Shown: positions 8,007 through 19,132, counted from the stretch's first letter. The stretch: 36,805 bases of DNA from Selenomonadaceae bacterium UBA2897 (GCA_002350105.1 DEDT01000031.1:19097-55901); one strand, 5' to 3'. Numbers and translations are program-made. Notes: a model not told the origin generated them from the sequence alone.

Positions 8007-8078
8007 CAAAAGTTTACATCTTTATAGTTGCTATGCCTGCATGTTATAGCATATAAACGATAAAAGTGTAAACTTTTG
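8007..8078. repeat. 72-bp AT-rich inverted repeat
   Basis: CAAAAGTTTACA at 8007-8018 is perfectly inverted as TGTAAACTTTTG at 8067-8078. The 48 bases between them also pair imperfectly (for example GCTAT at 8030-8034 with ATAGC at 8046-8050), so the whole could fold as one long hairpin. It lies downstream of the first ATPase-nuclease gene and upstream of the small hypothetical gene's promoter. On the minus strand it is followed by CTATTTTTACT, so it could act as a terminator; a protein-binding site or a short palindromic element is equally possible. The rest of 7985-8117 shows nothing else. Confidence 0.6.
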
Positions 8079-8117
8079 TAAAGAGGCTACCACTACGATG
8101 AAACAAGAATCCTGCGT

Positions 8118-9788
8118 CTACAGCTGCACTGCCCCGATACGAAGCAGGACCTTTTTACCGTAGAACGCCACACCATACGAACAGACATGCTGGACACCGC
8201 GCGTACGGAACGAAGCCATATAGTCACGCGCCGCTATCTGCGCCAGTGCCTCATCCGCTTTGCTCTCCAGCTCCTCTTCCGTCGCAGCAGTCTTGAACTC
8301 GAATAACAGCCCTGTTTTCTCTTTCTCTTTTGGGAATACGGCCACGTCAAAACGGCCATAGCCCGCCTCACGATTCGACTGCACCTCGTAGTCCGGCACG
8401 AGCACCGCAATCATGCCGAGTACGAAACCGTGATAGAAAGACTCCTTTGCGCTGGTATCAAACGCACTCACCATGCTTTCGAGGAACTTGCTCAGACCCG
8501 TTTGGGCTTTTTCTGCATCACCAGCCAGCAGGGCCTGCATCAACCGCACCAGTGCTGATTTCTTCTGGTAGTGGCGAAACCGCCGCAGGATTTCGTCGGC
8601 AAAAAGGCTCTGTATCTCCTTGTTCGGCAGGCACAGGTCATACTGCATCTCATAACCAATGCGCTGCTCACCAGCCACCGTGAGGTAGCCTGTCGTCACC
8701 AACATGGTATAGAGCGCATCTTCGTCATCACCGATATCGCTGTAGATCACGCCCTCGCGCAGAAACGCCTGTACGCTCCCACCCTGCAAGAGTGACTCCA
8801 GCGTCGCCGCATGCTCGTCATCGATGGAGCGCATCAGCTCTGCCAAAATGGCATTTCCCGAAGTATTGACCCAATACGGCCGTGGTTCACAGTCGTTTGC
8901 AAAGTATTGCAATACCGACCAGGGATTATAGATTTCCCTGCCTTGCAGGCGGTAGCCATCGTACCAGTCTTTGAGCTCGGGCACACTGGCCTTACAGCCT
9001 AAATCCATACCTAACTGATTTATTTCCTGCTCGGTAAAGCCGAAAGCTGTAGGGAAAGTGGTATGTATCACGCTATCGACCTGCAAATTATTCAAGTCGG
9101 AAAAAATACTTTCCTTAGAGATACGCAACACACCTGTCAGCACAGCAAAATCCAATGACGGATTCGTCTTGAGCGCCGACGAAAGGAACCCGCGAAAAAA
9201 TTCGATAGCCTCTGAATAATAACCGCGGCTCCACGCCGACTGGATAGGTGTATCATATTCGTCCAGCAAAAGAATCGGCTTCTTGCCATAATGTTCTTCG
9301 AGCAAACGCAACAAAAAAGCTAAAGCATTACGCAGCGTTGACATATTAGCGGATTCTTGCAAAACAGCTATGAATATCTGCTGATCGCGCGAATTCAGCT
9401 TACTATCTTGCAAGAACCTATATTCATCAAACAAATTGGCTAAGCGCATACGGATTTCTTCCTGCATACCCGACCAATCCAGTCGTTTCCATTCCTTTAA
9501 AGTCAGAAATAGCACTGGCCGCGTCCCCTGCTCCCGCATAGCCCCGGCATCATCAGCAATCGCCAGACCGTCAAAGAGCTGCCGATTTTCCTCGGCCTGC
9601 TCAATGTCAAAGAAATACCGCAGCATGGAAAGTGTCAACGTCTTGCCAAAGCGCCGTGGCCGCGTGAAAAGCGTCACCGCGCCATGCCTGTCCATGAACT
9701 CACGAATAAACGGTGACTTGTCCACGAAATAATACTCCCGCCGCACCTGCGCAAAATCATCCTCGCCCACCGGCAAACGATAACGCAT
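8118..9788 (-). CDS. AAA-ATPase-like / PD-(D/E)XK nuclease protein (copy 1)
   Basis: 556-residue protein of the AAA-ATPase_like plus PDDEXK_9 (former DUF1703) architecture, a widespread, often multicopy family with no settled function. The P-loop-like motif RPRRFGKT is at 43-50 and Walker B LLLDEYDTPI near 173-182. A sensor-like stretch TGVLRISKESIFSDLNNLQ follows, then the C-terminal nuclease core with D481 (YGRFDVAVF) and E497-x-K499 (FEFKTA). No signal peptide or membrane segment. The ATG at 9788 is chosen because the upstream in-frame ATG lies within the GGAGGAGGGAG ribosome site. Last gene after uvrA, 139 bases downstream, apparently with its own extended -10. It is a mosaic paralogue of the gene at 12764-14437, and its AT-richer N-terminal half contrasts with the neighbouring uvr genes. 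Confidence 0.85.
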   Translation of the reverse strand: MRYRLPVGEDDFAQVRREYYFVDKSPFIREFMDRHGAVTLFTRPRRFGKTLTLSMLRYFFDIEQAEENRQLFDGLAIADDAGAMREQGTRPVLFLTLKEWKRLDWSGMQEEIRMRLANLFDEYRFLQDSKLNSRDQQIFIAVLQESANMSTLRNALAFLLRLLEEHYGKKPILLLDEYDTPIQSAWSRGYYSEAIEFFRGFLSSALKTNPSLDFAVLTGVLRISKESIFSDLNNLQVDSVIHTTFPTAFGFTEQEINQLGMDLGCKASVPELKDWYDGYRLQGREIYNPWSVLQYFANDCEPRPYWVNTSGNAILAELMRSIDDEHAATLESLLQGGSVQAFLREGVIYSDIGDDEDALYTMLVTTGYLTVAGEQRIGYEMQYDLCLPNKEIQSLFADEILRRFRHYQKKSALVRLMQALLAGDAEKAQTGLSKFLESMVSAFDTSAKESFYHGFVLGMIAVLVPDYEVQSNREAGYGRFDVAVFPKEKEKTGLLFEFKTAATEEELESKADEALAQIAARDYMASFRTRGVQHVCSYGVAFYGKKVLLRIGAVQL

Positions 9789-9820
9789 CTTTTCTCCCTC
9801 CTCCATCTTGCTCTCCCATC

Positions 9821-9829
9821 AGTATAACA
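9821..9829 (-). promoter_or_regulatory. Extended -10 upstream of ATPase-nuclease copy 1
   Basis: Minus strand reads TGTTATACT, an extended -10 element, about 32 bases before the ATG. No good -35 is visible at 16-18 bases. This suggests copy 1 can be expressed independently of uvrA. The 9830-9927 stretch holds short direct repeats (CGCTATAAA twice) and no clear uvrA terminator. Confidence 0.45.
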
Positions 9830-9927
9830 TGCCCGCTGTCCAGCGCGCTATAAAAAACGCAGCCGCCACGCTATAAAGCGCAACGACTGCTTGAAGCAGG
9901 CTATCTAAAGACTTTATTGCTATATAC

Positions 9928-12753
<2,826 letters not shown>

Positions 12754-12763
12754 AAATGTGCCT

Positions 12764-14437
12764 CTATTTATCTTCTGACATTTCTTTAAGCAAAACCTGC
12801 TTGCCGCAGAACGCCACGCCGTACTGGTGCACCTGCCCGATGCCACGGGCGCGGAACGGTGCCATGTAGTCCCGCTCCTTTATTTGCTTTAGTGCTGCCT
12901 CAGCTCTGTCTGCCAACTCCGCGTCATGATCTGCAGTCTTGAACTCAAGCAACAAACCGGTTTTCGCCGTGTCTTTTGGAAACACGGCTACGTCAAAGCG
13001 GCCATAGCCCGCCTCACGGTTGGACTGTACCTCGTAGTCAGGTACGAGCACCGCCGTCATACCGAGCACGAAGCCGTGATAGAAAGATTCCTTTGCGCCG
13101 GTATCAAACGCACTCACCATGCTTTCGAGGAACTTGCTCAGCCCCGTTTGGGCTTTTTCTGCATCACCGGCCAGCAGGGCCTGCATGAGCCGCACCAGCG
13201 CCGATTTTTTCTGATAGTGCCGAAACCGCCGCAGGATTTCGTCGGCAAAAAGGCTCTGTATTTCCTTGTTGGGCAGGCACAGGTCGTACTGCGTCTCGTA
13301 ACCGATGCGCTGCTCACCGGCCACCGTGAGGTAGCCTGTCGTCACCAACATGGTATAGAGCGCATCTTCGTCATCACCGATATCGCTGTAGATCACGCCC
13401 TCGCGCAGAAACGCCTGTACGCTCCCACCCTGCAAGAGTGACTCCAGCGTCGCCGCATGCTCGTCATCGATGGAGCGCATCAGCTCTGCCAAAATGGCAT
13501 TTCCCGAAGTATTGACCCAATACGGCCGTGGTTCACAGTCGTTTGCAAAGTATTGCAAGACCGACCATGGATTGTAGATTTCCCTGCCTCGCAAGCGATA
13601 ACCATCGTACCAGTCCTTGATTTCAGGCAGTTTATCCTGCCACCCAAAGTCCTGCGCCATTCTGTTCACCTCATCCGGCGTAAAACCAAAGGCCTCCGGA
13701 TAGCGTGGTGACAAAATACTGTCTACTTGCAGATTATTGAGATCGGAAAAAATACTCTCCTTTGAGATGCGCAACACACCCGTGAGCACGGCAAAATCCA
13801 AGGATGGGTTCGTCTTGAGGGCCTTCGTCAAAAGCACCCGCATAAACTCAACGACATGGTCATAAAAGCCATACTGCCAGCCCTGTTGTATCGGCGTATC
13901 ATACTCATCCAGCAACAGGATAGGTTTACGCCCATAATGCCGATTCAGGAGATGCAGCAGAAGCTCCAGTGCATTCATCTCGGATACCAGCGCTGCCTTA
14001 CCCATATAAATTTGCTCGAAATTCTCTCTATCGACAGAATCCAGTTCCACATCTTTGAGCAGAAAACGATATTTGCGAAACAGTTCCGAAAACACATTCC
14101 GCAAGCCACTCTCCATTTTTTCCCAGCTCGTGAATTTGAGCTCCCGCAAGGTCAAGAACACCACTGGCCGCGTTCCCTGCCCCAGCATGGCTTCGGCGTC
14201 CTTGGCAATCGCGAGCCCGTCGAAGAGTTGCCGATTTTTCTCTGCCTGCTCAATGTCAAAAAAATACCGGAGCATAGAAAGCATCAACGTCTTGCCAAAA
14301 CGCCGTGGCCGCGTAAAGAGCGTCACCGCTCCGTGCCTGTCCATAAACTCACGGATAAACGGCGATTTGTCCACGAAATAATACTCGCGCCGCACCTGCG
14401 CAAAATCATCCTCGCCAATCGGTAAACGGTAATGCAC
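12764..14437 (-). CDS. AAA-ATPase-like / PD-(D/E)XK nuclease protein (copy 2), inside the uvrBA operon
   Basis: 557-residue paralogue of the protein at 8118-9788, same architecture: RPRRFGKT at 43-50, Walker B LLLDEYDTPI, TGVLRISKESIFSDLNNLQ, and a C-terminal nuclease core with RFDVAVF and LEFKTA (E498, K500). All motif residues are intact, so it should be active. The start is GTG at 14437 with GGGAGGGAG upstream. It begins 16 bases after the uvrB stop and ends 10 bases before the uvrA start, so it is fully embedded in the operon and its stop codon lies in the uvrA ribosome site. Compared with copy 1, residues 1-85 and about 290-480 are near-identical while about 90-260 and the last 75 residues diverge. 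Function unknown; the position suggests, but does not prove, a link to DNA repair. Confidence 0.87.
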   Translation of the reverse strand: MHYRLPIGEDDFAQVRREYYFVDKSPFIREFMDRHGAVTLFTRPRRFGKTLMLSMLRYFFDIEQAEKNRQLFDGLAIAKDAEAMLGQGTRPVVFLTLRELKFTSWEKMESGLRNVFSELFRKYRFLLKDVELDSVDRENFEQIYMGKAALVSEMNALELLLHLLNRHYGRKPILLLDEYDTPIQQGWQYGFYDHVVEFMRVLLTKALKTNPSLDFAVLTGVLRISKESIFSDLNNLQVDSILSPRYPEAFGFTPDEVNRMAQDFGWQDKLPEIKDWYDGYRLRGREIYNPWSVLQYFANDCEPRPYWVNTSGNAILAELMRSIDDEHAATLESLLQGGSVQAFLREGVIYSDIGDDEDALYTMLVTTGYLTVAGEQRIGYETQYDLCLPNKEIQSLFADEILRRFRHYQKKSALVRLMQALLAGDAEKAQTGLSKFLESMVSAFDTGAKESFYHGFVLGMTAVLVPDYEVQSNREAGYGRFDVAVFPKDTAKTGLLLEFKTADHDAELADRAEAALKQIKERDYMAPFRARGIGQVHQYGVAFCGKQVLLKEMSEDK

Positions 14438-14453
14438 CCTGACTCCCTCCCAA

Positions 14454-16499
14454 CTATCTCTTTTTCTCCCTGCCCGGCAGCGTGCCGGCCAGCTCGAGAA
14501 TCATATCGCGCAGCTCCGCCGCACGCTCGAACTCGAGCGCCCGCGAGGCCTGCTGCATCTCGCGCGTGAGCGTCTTGACGAGATTGGCCTTGTCCTTTTT
14601 GCTGAGTTTCTTCTTCGGCCTGCCGTCCTTGGTCGTGTAGCTCGCGCCGCTCTCCGCCACCAACGTGGTCTCGATGAGCGGCTTGATGGGCTTCACGATG
14701 GTCTTCGGCACCATGTGGTGCTCGTGGTTGTAGGCCTGCTGGATTTCGCGGCGACGGTTCGTCTCCTCGATGGCCCGCTGCATGGAATCCGTCTTGCGGT
14801 CGGCGTACATGATGACGTGACCGTGCGCGTTGCGCGCCGCGCGGCCGATGATCTGAATCAGCGAGGTATCGGAGCGCAGGAAACCCTCTTTGTCCGCGTC
14901 GAGGATGGCAATCAGCGAGACCTCCGGCATGTCGAGGCCTTCCCTGAGCAGGTTGATGCCCACGAGCACGTCGTACTTGCCCGCGCGCAGGTCGTGGATA
15001 ATCTCCGCGCGCTCCATGTTCGCGATATCGGAGTGCAGGTAGGTGACCTTGATGCCCACTTCCTTCATATATTCCGTGAGATTCTCCGCCATTTTTTTCG
15101 TCAGCGTCGTCACGAGCACGCGCTCGTCGCGCTCCATGCGCAGCTTGATCTCCGAAAGCAGGTCGTCAATCTGCCCCTCCAGCGGCCGAATCTCAATCTC
15201 CGGGTCCAGCAGACCCGTAGGGCGGATGACCTGCTGTGCCACCTGCTGCGCGTGCGTCAGCTCGTACTTGCCCGGCGTGGCCGAGACGAAGATAATCTGG
15301 TTGATGCGCTCAGAGAACTCCTCGAAGGTCAGCGGGCGGTTGTCGAAGGCCGAGGGCAGGCGGAAGCCGTTCTCCACCAGCGAGACCTTGCGGCTGCGGT
15401 CGCCCGCATACATCGCGTGCAGCTGTGGCAGCGTCACGTGGGACTCATCCATGACGATGAGAAAATCCTCGGGGAAATAATCGAGCAGGGTATAGGGTGC
15501 GTCGCCCGCCTTGCGGTGCGTGAGGTGACGCGAATAGTTCTCGATGCCCGAGCAGTAGCCCACCTCAGCCATCATTTCGAGGTCATAGTTCGTGCGCTGC
15601 TCCAGCCGCTGAGCCTCCAGCAGCTTGCCTTCGTCCTTGAATTTCTTCAACTGCTCATCGAGCTCCACGCGGATGTCCTGCATGGCAATCTTGAGATCCT
15701 CGTCCGCCGTCACATAATGCGAGGCCGGGAAGACCATCACATGCGTGCGCTCGCCGTAGACCTCGCCCGTCGTCACATCGAACTCCAGCATGCGGTCCAC
15801 TTCGTCGCCAAAGAGCTCGATGCGCACGGCGCGGTTGTTGTAGCCCGCGGGGAACACCTCGATGACGTCGCCGCGCACGCGGAACTGGCCGCGCTCGAAG
15901 GCGATGTCGTTGCGATCGTAGCGGATGGAGACGAGCTTGCGCAGGATGGCGTCGCGATCAACCTCCTGCCCCTTGTGCAGGGAGAGCACCATCTCATGAT
16001 AGCTCTCCGGCGAACCGAGACCGTAGATACAGGACACCGAGGCCACGATAATCACGTCGCGCCGCTCAAACAGCGAGCAGGTCGCCGAATGCCGCAGCTC
16101 ATCGATTTCATCGTTGATAGAGGCGTCCTTTTCGATGTAGGTATCCGTCGAGGCGATGTAGGCCTCGGGCTGGTAAAAATCGTAGTAGCTCACGAAATAG
16201 CCCACATAGTTATGCGGAAAAAAGGCCTTGAACTCGCTCGCGAGCTGCGCGGCCAGTGTCTTGTTGTGCGCGATGACCAGCGTCGGCTTCTGCACCTGCT
16301 CGATGACCTTGGCAATCGTGTAGGTCTTGCCCGTGCCCGTCGCGCCCAGCAGTACCTGGCAATCCATGCCGTTCTCCACGCCCGCCGCGAGGTCGCGGAT
16401 GGCCTGCGGCTGGTCGCCCATCGGCTCGAACGGCGCCACCACCTGAAACGGCACATCCTGCGCCAGATCCATCGTATTCAACTTCGGCACCATCGCCAT
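14454..16499 (-). CDS. uvrB: Excinuclease ABC subunit B (UvrB)
   Basis: 681-residue helicase-like core of nucleotide excision repair. It receives damaged DNA from UvrA, verifies the lesion and recruits UvrC. Walker A GATGTGKTYTIAK is near 53-65. The damage-probing beta-hairpin region YYDFYQPEAYIASTDTYIEKD, the DESH box and helicase motif VI (QIIGRAARNAHG) are present, and a C-terminal UVR domain (MQQASRALEFERAAELRDMI) for UvrC contact closes the protein. Length matches the family. The ATG at 16499 follows GGGAGGAAG; a promoter with TATAAT lies about 90 bases upstream. No LexA-type box was recognised. It is followed after 16 bases by the ATPase-nuclease gene and then uvrA. Confidence 0.98.
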   Translation of the reverse strand: MAMVPKLNTMDLAQDVPFQVVAPFEPMGDQPQAIRDLAAGVENGMDCQVLLGATGTGKTYTIAKVIEQVQKPTLVIAHNKTLAAQLASEFKAFFPHNYVGYFVSYYDFYQPEAYIASTDTYIEKDASINDEIDELRHSATCSLFERRDVIIVASVSCIYGLGSPESYHEMVLSLHKGQEVDRDAILRKLVSIRYDRNDIAFERGQFRVRGDVIEVFPAGYNNRAVRIELFGDEVDRMLEFDVTTGEVYGERTHVMVFPASHYVTADEDLKIAMQDIRVELDEQLKKFKDEGKLLEAQRLEQRTNYDLEMMAEVGYCSGIENYSRHLTHRKAGDAPYTLLDYFPEDFLIVMDESHVTLPQLHAMYAGDRSRKVSLVENGFRLPSAFDNRPLTFEEFSERINQIIFVSATPGKYELTHAQQVAQQVIRPTGLLDPEIEIRPLEGQIDDLLSEIKLRMERDERVLVTTLTKKMAENLTEYMKEVGIKVTYLHSDIANMERAEIIHDLRAGKYDVLVGINLLREGLDMPEVSLIAILDADKEGFLRSDTSLIQIIGRAARNAHGHVIMYADRKTDSMQRAIEETNRRREIQQAYNHEHHMVPKTIVKPIKPLIETTLVAESGASYTTKDGRPKKKLSKKDKANLVKTLTREMQQASRALEFERAAELRDMILELAGTLPGREKKR

Positions 16500-16588
16500 G
16501 CTTTCTTCCTCCCATCACGCTCGTGTCCTTTCAGCGAGGCCATTTTCTCTTCCTTATCTACGCTGGCCATTTCCCATGTTTATCCCAC

Positions 16589-16617
16589 ATTATACCACAA
16601 CTGCCAATGCCTGCCAT
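16589..16617 (-). promoter_or_regulatory. Promoter of the uvrB-nuclease-uvrA operon
   Basis: Minus strand: ATGGCA (16612-16617), 17-base spacer, TATAAT (16589-16594). The leader to the uvrB ATG is about 83 bases. No GAAC-N4-GTTC or other LexA-like palindrome overlaps it. Confidence 0.6.
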
Positions 16618-16725
16618 TAACAACCGACACATGAACACCGCTGCTATCCCCACAGATATTTCCTCGCTTTGGCAGGATTTATGCCCGCTGACGCGAAGTG
16701 TATGTGAGAGAACATAAAGATAACA

Positions 16726-16825
16726 ACCAAGGGAGGATTATCATGGCAAAATATGCATTCATCACCGGCCATAGATATACCAAGGTGCCCGGCATCCAAA
16801 TGCAGCGGATGTCGGGCACCTTTAT
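16726..16825 (+). other. Orphan ribosome site, ATG and strong hairpin (possible gene remnant or small RNA)
   Basis: Within the 346-base gap between uvrB and the EamA gene, the plus strand carries AAGGGAGG, an ATG at 16743 and codons reading MAKYAFITG, which resembles the first residues of short-chain dehydrogenases but continues without similarity. Thirteen codons later a 16-bp hairpin with one G-T pair (arms 16782-16797 and 16807-16822, 9-base loop) is followed by TTTATTT, a plausible plus-strand terminator that may also serve the convergent EamA gene. No plus-strand promoter was found. The remaining gap holds the uvrB promoter only. Confidence 0.35.
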
Positions 16826-16845
16826 TTCAGCCATCGAGCAATATA

Positions 16846-17757
16846 TTATTTGTCCTGCCTGGCCAGCTTCTCTGCCGCGGTCGTGTTGCCGCCACGCATC
16901 GCGAGGACGACGCCGATGACGATGCAGCCGAAGCCCAGCCAGAAATACTTCGTCACGGGCTCGCTGAGCAGCAGCCAGCCGAGGAACGTGCCCACGACGG
17001 GCTGCCAGAACATGAACAAGCCGCCGATACTGGCATCCATGTAGGTGAGCCCCTTGTTCCAAAGGCAGAAGCCAGCCGTCGTCGAAATGAAACCAAGATA
17101 AAGCACGGAACCCCAAATGGACGGAGCAGCCATGGCGGTATAATCGGCCTGCGTAAAGAGCCACCAAAGTCCATAAGGCGTAAGCACGAGAAACGCGATG
17201 AGTACGCTGTAGAAGGTCACCGTAACCACAGAGTAATGGTGCAGGAACTTCACCAGCACCGACATCAATGCCCAGGTCAGGGCTGCCACGAAGAGTGACA
17301 GACCGCCCAGCCACGTTATCTGCAGATTATCCGGATCAAAGACAATGAAGAGCACCCCCACGGTCGCGAGCACCACCGACGCCACGCGCCCGAGGGTCAG
17401 TTTTTCGTGCAGCAGCCAACAACCGAATACGACCATAAAGGCGGGCGTCGCCGCCGTAATCACCGAGCCTGTCTGGGCCGAGGTCAGCATCGTGCCCATT
17501 TCCTGCGTCACGATGCTGAGTGTCTGCCCCGTGAGCGCTGAAAGAACCAGTAGCTTCCAATCTTTGCGCGCGATATGCCAGTCTACATGCATCGCATATC
17601 CCACAGCCAGCAGCGCAAGCAGTGCCGTACCGTAACGCATCCACACGAGCGGCACGGGCGGAATCACGAAAATCGACCAGCGCACCGCAATAAACATCGC
17701 GCCCCAGATGCTCCCTGCGAGCGAGAGCAGCAGGGAACCTATGAGTAAATGACGCAA
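16846..17757 (-). CDS. EamA/DMT-family transporter
   Basis: About 303 residues with ten predicted membrane segments in two EamA repeats (first from SLAGSIWGAMFIAVRW, second from ALTWALMSVLVKFL), typical of drug/metabolite exporters; the substrate cannot be predicted. Family landmarks include TSAQTGSVITAATPAFMVVFG near the end of the first repeat and YLGFISTTAGFCLWNKGLTYMDAS in the second. The start is taken as TTG at 17757 because GGGGAGG lies exactly 8 bases upstream and the protein then begins directly with the first membrane helix; the frame stays open to 17808 (also TTG) but lacks a ribosome site there. A structured leader with a terminator-like hairpin precedes it. Stands alone. Confidence 0.85.
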   Translation of the reverse strand: MRHLLIGSLLLSLAGSIWGAMFIAVRWSIFVIPPVPLVWMRYGTALLALLAVGYAMHVDWHIARKDWKLLVLSALTGQTLSIVTQEMGTMLTSAQTGSVITAATPAFMVVFGCWLLHEKLTLGRVASVVLATVGVLFIVFDPDNLQITWLGGLSLFVAALTWALMSVLVKFLHHYSVVTVTFYSVLIAFLVLTPYGLWWLFTQADYTAMAAPSIWGSVLYLGFISTTAGFCLWNKGLTYMDASIGGLFMFWQPVVGTFLGWLLLSEPVTKYFWLGFGCIVIGVVLAMRGGNTTAAEKLARQDK

Positions 17758-17807
17758 AAGCAAAACCTCCCCTGCAGATATTTTACCAACATTGCCCTGA
17801 CGGTGCA

Positions 17808-17842
17808 AGAAAAAGCCACAGCCCTGGGGCAGGCTGCGGCTG
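17808..17842 (-). terminator. Intrinsic terminator between GH105 gene and EamA gene
   Basis: Minus strand AGCCGCAGCC pairs with GGCTGTGGCT (10 bp, one G-T pair) and continues into TTTTTCTT. It either ends the pectin-gene transcript or acts as an attenuator ahead of the EamA gene, whose TTG start is 51 bases further on. Confidence 0.75.
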
Positions 17843-17852
17843 GTTTGGGATG

Positions 17853-17931
17853 CAGGGAACCGAAGTTCCTTTGCGAGAAACTAAGAGAACTGAGAATCCG
17901 TATCTAATGGGATGGGATACGATACGGAGCG
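17853..17931 (-). other. Structured intergenic RNA region
   Basis: Two further hairpins lie just upstream of the terminator on the minus strand: GGAAC-TTCG-GTTCC (17853-17866), a stable UUCG tetraloop, and TCCGTATC pairing with GATACGGA around an 18-base loop (about 17896-17930). Neither has a T-tract. They could form the 3' untranslated region of the GH105 transcript or the aptamer part of a leader controlling the EamA gene. No known riboswitch consensus was recognised. Confidence 0.4.
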
Positions 17932-17948
17932 GCATCGCACAACTGCTT

Positions 17949-19064
17949 TCACAGACGTTCGTACTCTGCCGCGGCCAGGATGAACGGTCCGAGGCCTTTC
18001 GGTTCATTCGTGACAATCGGCTCGCTCACATAGTAAGCGAAGGAACCATCGCGCTCGCCGTACGCCTTGGTCGGCTTGCCGCCGAGGCCGGCGACGAAGC
18101 AGATCTTGTTCAGGCAGATCGTGTGCATCGGCGTCTCCGTGATGAATTCGTCGAGCAGCCCCTGATAGCTGAGCTTTGCGAAATCGCGCATCTTCTCCGG
18201 CAGGAAGCCGAGGCGGACGCCCTTGAAGAGCGCGTAGGCAATCATGCAGGAGCCGGATGCCTCGAGGTAGTTGCCCTTGCGATCGCCGCACTCGAGTACC
18301 TGATACCAGACATGATGCACGGGGTCTGCTACCTTCATCAGGGCTTCCATCGTATCCTGGAAGTTCTGGATGAGCTCTTTCTTCTCCGGCATATCATCCG
18401 GCAACTGCTCCAGCGTATCGACGATGGCCATGCAGTACCAGCCCATGGAACGGCTCCAGAAATGCTTGGAGAGACCCGTCACGGGATCAGCCCAGGGCTG
18501 CTTGCGCGCATCATCGTAGGCATGATACAGGAGGCCATTGTCCTTGTTCAGCGTATGCTTGCGCGCAATGATGAACTGATGCGCAATATCCTCGTATTCC
18601 TTTTTATCCTGCGTGAACTCGCTGACATACTTCGCATAGAACGTCGCCCCCATGTAGAGGCCGTCGAGCCAGATCTGCTCCGGGTAGATTGCCTTGTGCC
18701 AGAACACGCCTTCCTTCGTACGCGGGTGATGCTCGATCTGGCTGCGCAGGAGGTCGAGGGCCTTCTTATAGGCGGGATCCTTCGTCGCCTGATAGACGGT
18801 CAGCAGAATCTTGCCGTTGTTCAGGTGATCGATGTTGTACTCATCCACACTATAGCCACGAATCGTGCCATCCGGCTGAACGAAGGTATCGGTGCAGGAC
18901 TTCACATAGTCGAAGTATTTCTGCTCGCCCGTGCGTTTCCAGACCTCGGCGATGCCGTCGAGGGTCAGGCCGAACTCATAAGCCCAGTAGCTTGTAAGAT
19001 CCGTCTTGCGGGCGATAACGGAATCCGCCATCCACTGGGAATAGCTTACTTTCTTTTCTGACAT
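17949..19064 (-). CDS. Unsaturated rhamnogalacturonyl/glucuronyl hydrolase, GH105 (YteR/YesR-like)
   Basis: 371-residue alpha/alpha-toroid enzyme that removes the unsaturated uronic acid from the non-reducing end of pectin oligosaccharides made by lyases. The likely catalytic aspartate is in WLDGLYMGATFYAKY (D about 133), and other family landmarks are HAYDDARKQPWADP and FWSRSMGWYCMAIVDTL (about 201-217). No signal peptide, so it works in the cytosol on imported oligomers. The ATG at 19064 has AGGAGC upstream. It lies downstream of a sugar transporter and a GH28 polygalacturonase but is separated from the transporter by an intrinsic terminator, so its expression depends on read-through or a promoter not recognised. 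Confidence 0.93.
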   Translation of the reverse strand: MSEKKVSYSQWMADSVIARKTDLTSYWAYEFGLTLDGIAEVWKRTGEQKYFDYVKSCTDTFVQPDGTIRGYSVDEYNIDHLNNGKILLTVYQATKDPAYKKALDLLRSQIEHHPRTKEGVFWHKAIYPEQIWLDGLYMGATFYAKYVSEFTQDKKEYEDIAHQFIIARKHTLNKDNGLLYHAYDDARKQPWADPVTGLSKHFWSRSMGWYCMAIVDTLEQLPDDMPEKKELIQNFQDTMEALMKVADPVHHVWYQVLECGDRKGNYLEASGSCMIAYALFKGVRLGFLPEKMRDFAKLSYQGLLDEFITETPMHTICLNKICFVAGLGGKPTKAYGERDGSFAYYVSEPIVTNEPKGLGPFILAAAEYERL

Positions 19065-19091
19065 AATGTTTTGCTCCTATCTGTTTCTCAT

Positions 19092-19132
19092 AAAAACGGT
19101 GATGCAGGCCACGCGACCTTGCATCACCGTTT
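19092..19132 (-). terminator. Intrinsic terminator between transporter and GH105 gene
   Basis: Minus strand AACGGTGATGCAAGG pairs with CCTGCATCACCGTT (one bulge) and runs into TTTTT. It lies in the 90-base gap between the transporter stop and the GH105 ATG, so the upstream genes may be expressed more strongly than the GH105 gene. Confidence 0.85.

Noticed and set aside
9830..9927. uvrA terminator with GCG stem and T6
   Set aside because: The stem before TTTTTT is only about 3 bp; not convincing as an intrinsic terminator.
14715..16634. 639-codon plus-strand ORF opposite uvrB
   Set aside because: Arginine/histidine/valine-rich antisense reading of a GC-rich gene; no ribosome site, and uvrB on the other strand is unambiguous.
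16500..16640. LexA/SOS box in the uvrB promoter
   Set aside because: No GAAC-N4-GTTC or similar palindrome found near the -35/-10.
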